DNA of 12,303 nt, from positions 1 to 12,303 of the forward strand of contig KQ965829.1 in NCBI GenBank assembly GCA_001574975.1. Reading direction: 5' to 3'. The first letter of the stretch is position 1; every line of letters begins with the position of its first letter. Below are positions 1 through 8,783 of the stretch, one piece after another. The notes beneath the pieces were generated by a model that was given only the letters and a program-made list of their open reading frames with translations, made no database searches and had not been told where the DNA came from. The position numbers were made by a program, and so were the translations under genes. This DNA comes from Gonapodya prolifera JEL478 (taxonomy: Eukaryota > Monoblepharomycota > Monoblepharidomycetes > Monoblepharidales > Gonapodyaceae).

Positions 1-689
1 GCCATACCTCGAAAAGGAAAGAGGGGAGTTGAGAGTTGGGCTCACAAAAAAAGAGGAGAGTTGAGAGGGTAACAACAGCATTAAAAGGGGAGTAAAGAGG
101 TGGCACCACCTCGCCTCAACTCGCCTTGTGAAAAACGTGAACCAAGATTTCACAACCACCAAAGAAATGACTCCTTTCTGTTTCAAAACGTGCCATCATC
201 TCAAGGTCTACCGCCTGACAAGGAATTCGATCCTGAACTTTTGGATGGTGCAGCAGACTCTTGGTGATAGCGGCCTTGGATATTCTGTTTGCCAAGCCAT
301 CGCTCTCTTCTCAGTGACATGGGCAGGACAAACACTGGACCTTGTTTTGTTTAGGTCATACTGCGTTATTTCTCGATCTGAAGCCACCAAGTCATGGCTC
401 CTATCCCCTGATTGCAGAAACTGGGAAGGAACATAGATAATTTGAGCATGCTCTGTCGTGAGATCTGCCCTTCTCATCCCCTGCTATCGACCTTGGTGCA
501 GATGTGGATTGCGCAGGTATGTGGAAAGTTTACTCTCTGATGGGTTTCTTGGACCGTGACACCTGTCGTGTGCCACCATGCACGGAGGACACTACCACGC
601 CAGTGGGTTGTGTCAGAAAGATCTTGTCTTTGCATTGTAATTGAGCAACGTGTATTAATTGCTATAGCTCCTTTGAGCCTCAGCAGGAA
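1..689. other. Left-edge spacer, no recognised gene
   Basis: No reading frame here resembles a family I know. Open frames at 128-436 (+) and 208-477 (-) overlap each other on opposite strands and lack family motifs, splice-supported extensions or convincing amino acid composition. The first 125 bases are strongly purine-rich. They contain the 8-mer GAGTTGAG at 26-33 and 58-65 and its reverse complement CTCAACTC at 115-122, and a 7-bp inverted repeat GAGGTGG/CCACCTC with a 2-base gap near 96-111. These could be the worn end of a repeat, but no terminal repeat or target duplication can be defined. Confidence 0.4.
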
Positions 690-884
690 TGTATCAAACG
701 CCATTTGGCTACATTCGAATATTATTGGATGCATTCGGTAGTATTCCCAACATTCAGAATGTCACCCCTGCATTCTGGATGTTGCCCCACATCCAAATGC
801 ATCCGAAGACATTTGGGTTACACCCGGACTTTTACATGAATGCATTTGGCTGACATTCGGTTACATCCAAAAACATTCCCGCCC
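690..884. repeat. Degenerate tandem array with ~10-bp period
   Basis: About 18 diverged units can be read with starts near 691, 702, 712, 723, 732, 742, 751, 761, 771, 781, 790, 800, 810, 821, 832, 843, 854, 864 and 874. Spacing is always 9-11 bases. The best-preserved units follow CATTYGGNTA or CATCCRAANR, for example CATTTGGCTA at 702, CATTCGGTAG at 732, CATTTGGGTTA at 810, CATTTGGCTGA at 843 and CATTCGGTTA at 854. The array ends just before the TGATAA at 898 and lies about 280 bases upstream of the copy 1 permease start. It is most likely an old minisatellite. The period is close to one DNA helical turn, which could matter for protein binding or bending, but that is inference. Confidence 0.65.
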
Positions 885-897
885 AAAATGGGTTTCG

Positions 898-903
898 TGA
901 TAA
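898..903 (+). promoter_or_regulatory. Possible GATA-factor site upstream of permease copy 1
   Basis: TGATAA lies 258 bases upstream of the copy 1 ATG. HGATAR is the binding motif of fungal AreA/Gln3-type GATA factors, which control nitrogen-source permeases. A six-base motif occurs often by chance, so this is a weak call that rests on context and on a matching site upstream of copy 2. Confidence 0.2.
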
Positions 904-1160
904 AACCGACCGCGGTACTCCTCCCGGCTTCAATCGAAGTCAATCTGCAGGGATACTCACAGTTTCCCTTCCTGACCCTCATATGCCCTCTCAGCCAGTC
1001 ATGCACACTCCAAAAATCGCACCATCCCGGTTTCCGTTCATGACAAGGAGAACCCTACTCCAAGATGGAACATCTCTCCCTTTGAACAGCCATCACACCA
1101 AATTGATGCACTCTATAATCCCAGCCTCGCTTCACGACTTGAAGGCCTCAAATCGTATCG

Positions 1161-3399
1161 ATGTATGACATCGAGAAGGAAAACCTAAACGGTCACCCCG
1201 TTGCGGCTCCCGAGAACGGCGGGCTGAAGCCACAGCTGCAGTCGCGCCATCTGCAGATGATTGCGATCTGGGGCACGATTGGTACGTTGTCGTCATTCGC
1301 AGGTGTACCGTTGGGGCGCACTGGGTGCTGAAACCTCGCTCGGCGGCGTCTCCCCCAACTCGGAACCTCATTCCGACAGGTACCGAACTCTTCGTTGCCA
1401 CCGGTGGAGTCATCGCAAAGGCGGGACCGCTCGGCGCGCTTCTGGCTTACGGAATGACGGGGTTGCTCATGTTTGTGTTGATTCCGCATTGTTTCCGGAA
1501 TCGCGGCAACGTCACAATCGCGCTCCTTCACCCGACACACTTCTTTTTTTCGACTTACTTCCACCCGCATGCTTCCAGTTGGGGCGTCGCCACCTCCTTC
1601 AGCGAAATCTGCACGCTCATTCCCACTCCCGGCGCGTTCAGTCAGCTCTCCGCCTGTTTCGTCGAACCGGTGCTTGGATTCACTTTGGGATGGAACTACT
1701 GGCTCTCTTGGGTGTTTACTCTTCGTAAGTTCTTTGTTCCGGATCAATAGGGATAGGGAAGTTGCAGTGCACCTCTTGCAGCCGCCGACCTCTCCGCCCT
1801 CGCCATCATCGTGAAATTCTGGCTGCCAGATGTTCCCACTTACGTCTGGGCCAGTGCGTTTTCAACTGTTTGAATTCATCAAGACCCTGCTTTCATAATG
1901 ATACCATCCATCCTTATTCCCAACGACAGTCGTGAGCATCGTCCCACTCACGGCGCTCAACCTTTTGGGTGTGCGTGGATATGGAGAAGCCGAGTACTGA
2001 CTGTCGCTCATCAAAGTCATTGTCATCGTTCTATTCATCATCGTGAGTCTCCTTCTCCACTTTCGCTTGGCTTCTCCTTCCTCCAGGCAAACACTCACCC
2101 CGTATCCTCCTCTCCGCCCAACCCCAACCACCCCCACCCATCCGCCCAGATCGGCCTCGCCATCGACTTCGGCGCCAACAAAGACCTGGGCTTCATCGGC
2201 GGGTCCAACTGGAACGTCCCCGGTGCTCCCATCGGTGAAGCCTCCATCGATGAGGACCTACCTCATCCCGCCAATTCGTGGCGGTTCTCGGCGGGTTTAC
2301 CACGGCGTTTTATGCCTATGGTGGGACCGAGCTTGTGGGCCTGACGTCAGGAGAGGCGGTGAATCCGAGGAAGGACGTGCAAAAGGCGATTAGGGGCCGC
2401 GTTTGTGAGAATTTTGGTGTTTTGTATGTTGACGGTGTTGGTGATTGGGCTTGTGATTCCGGTTACGGCAGTGACTCCACATTTGCCTTCACGGGTCGGA
2501 GAGAGGTCACCTCATGGGAGCCGTGGTCTCGGTCAGGACCCCACGCTCGGCACGTCCGACATTTCGATCTCGCCGTTTACGCGGGTGTTTCAATATTCGG
2601 GTATTAAAGGAGCAAGACCACCTCATGAACACCGTCATCATTTTGGACGTGAGGCGTCATTCCCACAGGTTCTCTCCGCCGCCGACTCAGCCATCTACGC
2701 CTGCTCGCGCACCCTGACCCGCCTCGCCCAAGAAGGCAAAGCCCCCCGCATCTTTGGTCGATTGACTCACCGCGGCGTGCCCGTATACTCTCTCGCCGTG
2801 CATTGCGCTCGGGTGTGTCGCGTTTTGGGCACGATCTGGGGCGACGGCGTGGTGTTTAATTACCTCATCAGCATTTTGGGGATCTCGAGGTTGTTGACGT
2901 GGCTCACCATCAACATCACACACATGAGGTTCACGATTGGGTGGGTCAAGCAGGGGAACAGGGTTGATGACCTCCCGTACATCTCGCCGCTGATCCCGTT
3001 CCCCGACATTCTCTCCCTGCTCATCGGGTTGTTTGTCCTCGCGGGGATCATCTACTCGGCGGCCACCTCGTCCTTTGATCGCGTGTGGATGTCGAAGTTG
3101 TACCTCCGGCTTGCCGTTGTTCTTTGGGCTCTATGCCGGTGAGTAATTTCTACATGACCAGCCTCTGATGGTGTGATCTGACCTTCCTTGATCTCGTGCT
3201 AACGCTGTCGCGTCCAAGTATTTCAGGATACGCCATCCTCGGCTACTTCCACATCGGCGGAATCGAATGGAACGGCCTGGTGGGGTACGAAGACATGGAC
3301 TTTGAGATGTACCGGATCAAGTGGCGGCCTGGTGACGACGAGGATGAAAGGTCGGAAAAGAAGGGACTAGTTAAGAGGATTGCGAGCGCCGTTGCTTAG
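1161..3399 (+). pseudogene. Amino acid permease paralogue, copy 1, decayed
   Basis: This is a full-length relative of the intact permease at 3916-6502: a yeast-type (YAT) APC-superfamily plasma-membrane amino acid transporter. Exon-like blocks are 1161-1281, 1380-1470, 1579-1724, 1782-1853, 1930-2042, 2150-2467, 2537-2648, 2669-3138 and 3227-3399 (stop TAG). The first five introns, and the last, sit at the same codon positions and phases as in copy 2. Breaks are: TGG to TGA at 1998-2000 after EAEY; a length difference that shifts frame near 2245-2272; one extra base near 2396-2400 and another near 2611-2618; local frame change near 2805-2830; one extra base near 3107. Intron 6 (2468-2536) begins GC rather than GT, intron 7 is only 20 bases (2649-2668), and intron 8 is absent. 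The conserved IAIGGTIG motif reads IAIWGTIG. The N-terminus differs from copy 2, and the upstream region shows no evident similarity, so the split looks old. A rescued shorter product from the 2405-3142 frame is conceivable, but a working 12-helix carrier is not. Confidence 0.87.
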
Positions 3400-3915
3400 T
3401 GCTGTAATGTGGTGGTGGAGGGGTTGAGGGCTATTGCGTCATATTGTTGTATGTTTTGTGAATGTAAACGCACATAATCGTATGTGCGTCAGTTGCGAGA
3501 CACGGTGACCAGGAAGGCTGTGAGGAGAAATAAGCCTGGCAGCGTTGTCTCCCAGTTACTCTTCCGTGTTGCGTAAGGTACGAAATGGTTCACTGGCGGC
3601 GGGTGTGAAAAGTATCCCAGTGGATTTGGGGCAGCGGAAGGACAAAGAAATGATCCAAGAGTGGAGAAAGGTGAAATAGCACACGCGGTTGACACTTTTC
3701 TCACTTTCATTTCGGGCAGGTGAGTCGCCCGCCCCTCTTCTTGTGTCATCGGAGGTCCTTATCACCCCGCCCGGCCGCAGACAACCGAGATTGGCCGCAG
3801 GACTTGGCTGGGCCGATCCTTCCTTGCGAAAAGTCAACTCCAGTGGACCCCTGCGCCTTTCACGGATCCCCCGATCGCCGCTTCTAACTCTGACCGTCGC
3901 CTACACTCCGCTGCG
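3400..3915. other. Intergenic spacer and presumed promoter/5' leader of permease copy 2
   Basis: These 516 bases separate the end of copy 1 from the start of copy 2. Overlapping minus-strand frames at 3489-3749 and 3556-3837 show no family resemblance and I treat them as chance. The last ~200 bases are pyrimidine- and GC-rich, as expected for a fungal 5' leader. GGCAG/GTGAGT at 3716-3725 has the shape of an exon-intron boundary, so a spliced 5' leader is possible, but no partner acceptor is certain. No clear TATA box was found. Confidence 0.4.
3759..3764 (-). promoter_or_regulatory. Possible GATA-factor site upstream of permease copy 2
   Basis: TTATCA on the plus strand (TGATAA on the minus strand) lies about 150 bases upstream of the copy 2 ATG. 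GATA factors responding to nitrogen supply act through HGATAR motifs at fungal amino acid permease promoters. A single copy is weak evidence. Confidence 0.25.
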
Positions 3916-6502
3916 ATGGCAGACTTTGAGAAACAGAAACTGGACCCGGACGCGGTGTCCGAGAACAACGGACTCAAGAGGGGGCTGCAGTCGAGACATC
4001 TGCAGATGATTGCTATCGGGGGGACCATCGGTGCGTGGCGACGGTGGTGGGCCTGGCTGTTGTGCCGGAACCCGCCAAGCGAATTATTTGAGTTGTTCCC
4101 GATGAGACTAATATCAAACACGAATTCACAGGAACCGGTCTTTTCCTTGCCACTGGTGGAGTTATCGTCAACGCGGGACCGCTTGGAGCGCTCCTCGCTT
4201 ACGGAATAACGGGGTTGCTTATGTACGTTTGCTGTGTTCCTGCAACATCGCGAGTGCGCCAAGCACTCAACGCACGCTTCCCTTCTTCTCCTTTCACCAC
4301 CCACAATTCTGACCCCTGCCCACTCCTATCCACACACCAGTTGGGGCGTCGTCACCTCCCTCGGCGAAATCTGCACGCTCATTCCTACACCCGGCGCGTT
4401 CAGTCAATTGTCGGCCCGGTTCGTCGATCCAGCGCTTGGATTTACGTTGGGGTGGAATTACTGGTTGTCGTGGGCGTTTACTCTTCGTGAGTGTTGTTGG
4501 AGCGAGGTCTAAAGTGCGAAGCACGGAAGACGGAGCACCGAGGCCTTAGCGCCAGTATGAGCTGATCGAGGACTCGTTCAGGGAGCGAGCCCGAGGCCTA
4601 GGCGCGACAGCTCCGACCGAGGAACGTCGCGGGGCGACATCGAGGAGTAAGTGCCGCTAGGCGCTGACCGAGGACCGAGCGGAGGCGAATGAGGCGGGGA
4701 AAGCGCGTATGAGAAAGCAGACATTACTTCCAGTACAGATTTATGAAATAACCTTTTTCTTTCTGTTTTTGAAGCCGCCGAACTCTCCGCCATCTCCATC
4801 ATCGTCAAGTTCTGGCTTCCGGACGTCCCGAGTTACGTCTGGGCCAGTGAGTTTTCCTCTCTCCTGTCATTTTACATTTCTCACTCAAATATCCAACCGG
4901 CCCTTGTCCTCCTTTCCAGTCGTCTCCATCGTCCCACTCACGGCACTCAATCTCCTCGGCGTCCGCGGGTACGGAGAAGTCGAGTACTGGCTGTCGCTGG
5001 TTAAAGTCATCGTCATCATCCTGTTCATCATCGTGAGTCCCTCTGTTCCTCACCAATCAGTATTCTTGCAAAGCGTCAAATAAAACTATTTTGGGCTCGC
5101 CACGACAGGTCGGAATCGCTATCGACCTCGGCGCCAACAAAGACCTCGGCTTCATCGGTGGGTCCAACTGGAACGTGCCCGGCGCCCCGATCGGTGAAGC
5201 CGACGTCGACGGCACTACAGCCACGCGGCAATTCGTGGCGATCTTGGGCGCGTTCACCACCGCGTTTTATGCGTATGGAGGCACGGAACTGGTCGGGTTG
5301 ACGAGTGGGGAGGCGCATAATCCGAGGAAGAATGTTCCAAAGGCGATTAGGGGGGCGTTTATTAGGATTTTGGTGTTTTACCTGCTTACGGTTCTGGTTG
5401 TTGGGCTTATAATTCCAGTCACGGTAAGTCCATGCACTTTGGTTGAGGTTACGTCGATCTAACACCAGCTATCTGTTCCTCCTAGGACCCTACCCTCGGC
5501 ACCTCGGACGTCTCCATCTCACCCTTCACGCGCGTGTTCCAGTACTCGGGCATCAAAGGCGCGGAACACCTCATGAACGCTGTTATTATCTTGGATGTAC
5601 GTTCGCCCTTTCCCTTATATCTTCCTTATCCCCCGCAGTCACCAACCCCCCCCCCCCCCCCCCCCCCACCCCCACGCCCCGCCAACACAGGTTCTCTCCG
5701 CCGCCAACTCCTCCATCTACGCCTGCTCCCGCACCCTGACCGGTCTCGCTCAAGAGGGCAAAGCACCCCGCATTTTCGCCCGGGTCAACTCGTGGGGCGT
5801 CCCCGTGTACTCCCTCGCCATCTCGCTCGCGCTCGGGTGCATTGCGTTCCTAGGAACACTTTGGGGGGATGGAGTGGTGTTTAACTACTTGGTTAGCGTG
5901 TTGGGGATTTCGGTGAGTGGTGGCGCCGCTGCCGTCGGGTGTGGCTTGCATTCTTCCATTCCCCGGCCCCACCTGACCACCGTACCCCCTCGACCCAACA
6001 GAGTCTCCTCACATGGCTCACCATCAACGTCACCCACATCCGCTTCCGCATCGGCTGGGTCAAGCAAGGCAACCGCGTCGAGGACCTCCCTTACGTTGCT
6101 CCCCTGTTTCCCTTCCCGGACATTCTGTCCCTGGTCATCGGCGCGTTCGTGCTGGCCGGGATCATATACTCGGCTGCCACTTCTACGTTTGATCCCGTGT
6201 GGATGAGCGAGTTGTACCTAGGGTTGCCACTTTTCTTTATTCTGTATATCGGTGAGTCATGGTGTTGTGAACGACCTCACGTCGCCAGTTCTTGCCTTTT
6301 CGCTTATCTTGCCAATAATTTTAACGTAGGGTACGCCGTGCTTGGATACTTCCGGATCTGGGGCATCGAATGGAACGGCCTCGTACCTTACGACGACATG
6401 GATTTTGACACGTTCAGGATCAACTGGCGCCCTGGGATGGACGAAGATGATGCATCGGAGAAGAAGGGCATCCTCAAGAAGATCGTTAATGCTGTCGCTT
6501 AG
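3916..6502 (+). CDS. Amino acid permease, YAT/APC family, copy 2 (intact, ten exons)
   Basis: The product is a 535-residue proton-coupled amino acid transporter of the plasma membrane; the substrate cannot be told from sequence. Exons, all joined at GT-AG borders with consistent phase: 3916-4030, 4132-4222, 4341-4486, 4775-4846, 4920-5032, 5109-5423, 5486-5596, 5691-5912, 6002-6251, 6330-6502 (TAG). Branch-like CTAAC at 5459 and CTGAC at 5973 support introns 6 and 8. The ATG at 3916 opens a short hydrophilic cytosolic tail, followed by LQSRHLQMIAIGGTIGTGLF (residues 24-43), the hallmark of fungal permeases. Residues 53-84 fit the amino acid permease signature: AGPLGALLAYG, then LGEICTLIP. Later blocks include PGAFSQL, GWNYWLSW, GTELVGLTSGEAHNPRK and the C-terminal GIEWNGL. 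Length suits 12 membrane helices with cytosolic ends. The charged tail ends KKILKK-like (GILKKIVNAVA). Copy 1 immediately upstream is its decayed tandem paralogue, which confirms the splice model. Confidence is high for family, low for substrate. Confidence 0.93.
4495..4735. repeat. GC-rich repetitive insertion in intron 3 of permease copy 2
   Basis: Intron 3 (4487-4774) is 288 bases, against 57 for the matching intron in copy 1 (1725-1781) and 62-118 for the other introns of this gene. The extra ~200 bases are unlike the flanks: GC-rich, with recurring short words such as GAYCGAGGA or ATCGAGGA near 4566, 4613, 4637 and 4666, CCGAGGCCT near 4534 and 4590, and TAGGCGC near 4598 and 4656. GTGC-GAA-GCAC near 4513 can form a small hairpin. 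No open reading frame is evident. It may be a small non-autonomous element or an expanded simple repeat. No terminal inverted repeat or target duplication was certain. Confidence 0.6.
5646..5667 (+). repeat. 22-base poly-C tract in intron 7 of permease copy 2
   Basis: An uninterrupted run of 22 C residues lies in intron 7 (5597-5690), followed by further C-rich sequence up to the CACAG acceptor at 5686-5690. It sits where a polypyrimidine tract would be. The G-rich opposite strand could form a quadruplex. The run length is prone to replication slippage and to sequencing error, so the count should be taken as approximate. Confidence 0.85.
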
Positions 6503-7090
6503 GGAAAGGTTGTTAGAATTCGATTATTTTCTCTTTGGAAGCTACATAGGCGGAACCGTTATGTGGAATAACATCGATGATGGTTTTGAGCAAAAGCGGC
6601 ATATGTGTTTTTCGGCTTTTATCATCGGACGAGTCTCAAAGGCAGCTCACCAGCTCTTCATTTCATACGTTCAATCGTGACTTCAACCTCTTGGACTCAT
6701 TTTGACTTTTGGACTGTGCCTCATCCACTCATCACCGCAAACTTTGGCCTATTTTCATTGTCTCCACCTGAAGCTTCAAACTAACACGTTCCGTCCTTCC
6801 CTGATAAATCGTTCTCCGTTTCTTTCCACTAGGATGCACATTGCTTGCGTGGATTGCTAGCAACTTTTAGGTGTTTCTGTATTGTGGTACCTGTGGAACC
6901 ATAGTTTCGAGGCCACCACCTTTCGCACCATTCAATTCAGTCTAGACTGCGACGGAGAAGGCACACCTACCTCACTCCAGTTAAAGGAAGCGCACAACCG
7001 CTTCAAAGGAGCGGTCGGTGTATTGCATTCTGTACAATCCGCTATTGTTATGTTATCTACTACAGTGCATCGTCATGGAATGTTTCTGAC
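6503..7090. other. Spacer between permease copy 2 and regulator-like copy A
   Basis: The stretch contains the 3' flank of the permease and presumably its polyadenylation site; no canonical AATAAA was seen. A plus-strand frame at 6882-7136 (84 codons) has no recognisable motif and overlaps the conserved 3' flank of copy A, so I do not call it a gene. TTATCA near 6619 and TGATAA near 6802 are isolated GATA-like hexamers. Confidence 0.4.
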
Positions 7091-7095
7091 CTCAA

Positions 7096-7147
7096 GAAAG
7101 AGTACGATTATATGGATGAAATTTGAATGTATCTAATGAATGCATTT
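7096..7147 (-). repeat. Paralogous 3' flank of regulator-like copy A
   Basis: This block matches 11095-11147 downstream of copy B, including the exact 13-mer AATGAATGCATTT and the shared word ATTATA followed by GAAAT. A further shared word TTCTCTTCCC-GGTCGAG occurs at about 7205-7221 and 11173-11190. It shows that the duplication that made copies A and B extended past the stop codon. Confidence 0.6.
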
Positions 7148-7149
7148 GC

Positions 7150-8600
7150 TAAAGTTGTTATACTCTCGATGAAATGTTGCAATGATACCTCTGTGGAGAT
7201 CCATTCTCTTCCCGGTCGAGATCCAATGTCATAGATACTTCGAACGCTTTGTGCGGCACTAAAAGTACGGCATTCGTGCCATAAAATTCCTGGCCCTTGT
7301 GTGCGCGTTCCGATAATCTGGCATCACGTGCAAAGCTGCTGCAGATATTAGCAGCCAATTTTCCGATGAGTTTTGCTGTTGCTACATGAGAGAATAGTAC
7401 GTCCAAGTCAACGTTCAGAAACATTCCGAAACCCAATTTGCTGAGATCAAGCTCACCTTGGCCCTTCTTCCAGATTTGGCCCAAAGCCTGCGTCGTTCGA
7501 ACAGCGACTTTAATTTGATCTCACGCCTCCAGCATAAACCCGGCGATGAGTTGGGTTTCTGGCAACATCATAGTCCATTCACTCGGTACGTCAGGAGCAA
7601 GGTGGACTTTGATGATAGGTTGCATCTCCTTCATTGCAGCGAGAACAGATACTGCAGACATTCCCACTTAATATAGAGATCGGAGAAACCGATGATACGA
7701 AATAATTAGATACAGAGCAGTGTCCACAAGGTCGAACCCAAAAGAAAACAAACCTGTGAACGCGGACCCCACCATACTGAGCTCAAACAGGCGGTGCTCG
7801 CCATACTTCTCGAGGAAGGTTTCGAGAGCCCCAAATGCCACTCTCGCATGATCCAAATCCATCACGAACGCAGAGCTCGACATCCACGCCGTCACAAAGG
7901 GAGGTGTAGGGGAGCGCGCTTCCGAAAATCTCACGCGGCGATTTGGCGAAGGAACGGGGAAGGGCCGGCTTCAGACCCTGCCCCTGCCGGAGGAATCGGG
8001 GACTTCCACAGTGAGCACAGGGCATGATACTGGATGAAATGAGCAAGTGCCCATGGCTGTGATGCAATGGCTTGGCGGGGGGGCTCTTTGAGTTGAGTGC
8101 GGCTTCGGAGACGTTCTTGCAATCGGAGGTATTGGAAGCCCCAACGCAGCGTGAAAACGCACATACGAGGTCGTCATAGCTACGGCAATTTCATCGTTCA
8201 GTTGCTGAGCTTTTGGAATGCCCATTGATGGTGGGGAGAATCCTGACATTGCGTCGAACGAGGATAATGTGTCTTCCTTCGTTGTTATGATGCCACGTGT
8301 CACGCAGTAATGGCGCTATTAAGGAGATTGCGGGGTGGCAGTGAGACGCAGTTGAAAACACGGATAACCTGGTTGGATACTCACGAACTCCAGAAGTTTA
8401 TCCGTTGCGTTTTTATACAAAGCTGACCCCAAGGCAATCGCTCCCAGTGGTTCCTCTGCCGTTCTCTCCAAAGGCCACGCCTCGTAATCATGGAGCTCAC
8501 GCCAGAGGAGGTTTCAATGTTTGAGTACAGTGAGAACCATACAGGTGGTAAGCGTAACACTGTCTGCCCCAATCCCAAATGCTCGATGACTCGGAGAATT
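7150..8600 (-). pseudogene. Fungal transcription-regulator-like protein, copy A, decayed
   Basis: The minus strand carries a broken paralogue of the gene at 11211-12303. Exon-like blocks, in gene order: about 8600-8385, 8315-7754, 7666-7457 and 7381-about 7150. Introns 7667-7753 and 7382-7456 match those of copy B in position and phase. Readable segments include LWRELHDYEAWPLERTAEE (upstream of copy B's visible part), KAQQLNDEIAVAMTT, QPWALAHFIQYHALCSLW, AWMSSSAFVMDLDHARV and KIWKKGQ-like IWKKGQ. Breaks: TGA at 8514-8516, single-base losses near 8118 and 8092, a one-base loss plus TGA near 7930, TGA at 7521-7523 in the third block, and a frame change near 7230. Helical blocks with HALCSL and long amphipathic stretches resemble the C-terminal part of fungal zinc-cluster regulators (middle homology region), but no Zn2Cys6 motif is visible, so the family call is tentative. 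The integrase remnant begins just upstream, at 8784, and may have removed or separated the 5' end. Confidence 0.6.
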
Positions 8601-8783
8601 TCCACCGCGTTCATGTCTCAAGCCCCAGCAATTGGTGGACATTTTCTACGCCCCTGGTAAGTTTGAAGAGCAGAACAGCATTTTTATAACAGGTACGTAG
8701 CTAACAATTTTGTGGTACAGGAGGTACACGATCACCGAAAATGCTTCTCGCTCCGTCAAACAAAACATTCGGCCACACAGTGC
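8601..8783. other. Junction between copy A and the integrase remnant
   Basis: This short stretch should contain the left boundary of the transposable element. The plus strand shows two consecutive intron-like signals, GTAAGT at 8656 with ACAG near 8691, then GTACGT at 8692 with GCTAAC near 8699 and TACAG at 8720. I cannot connect them to a convincing coding sequence. No inverted terminal repeat was identified. Confidence 0.3.

Noticed and set aside
208-477. Overlapping plus (128-436) and minus (208-477) open frames at the left edge
   Set aside because: They overlap each other in antisense, have no family motif and no supporting splice sites. Chance frames are the simplest reading.
3489-3837. 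Minus-strand frames between the two permease copies
   Set aside because: The region is the expected promoter and leader of copy 2; composition explains the lack of stops and no motif is seen.
3939-4012. CTGCAG-containing repeated word at the start of both permeases
   Set aside because: The similarity is simply the shared LQSRHLQM coding sequence of the paralogues, not a separate DNA element.
4578-4808. Minus-strand 76-codon frame over intron 3 of permease copy 2
   Set aside because: It lies on the GC-rich repetitive insert and runs antisense into exon 4. The repetitive words account for the open frame.
8488-8657. Plus-strand frame starting MELTPEEVSMFEYSE, with a CPNPKC pair and GTAAGT at its end
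   Set aside because: It is antisense to the upstream exon of regulator copy A, which reads LWRELHDYEAWPLER and splices in phase. Two cysteines alone do not make a zinc site.
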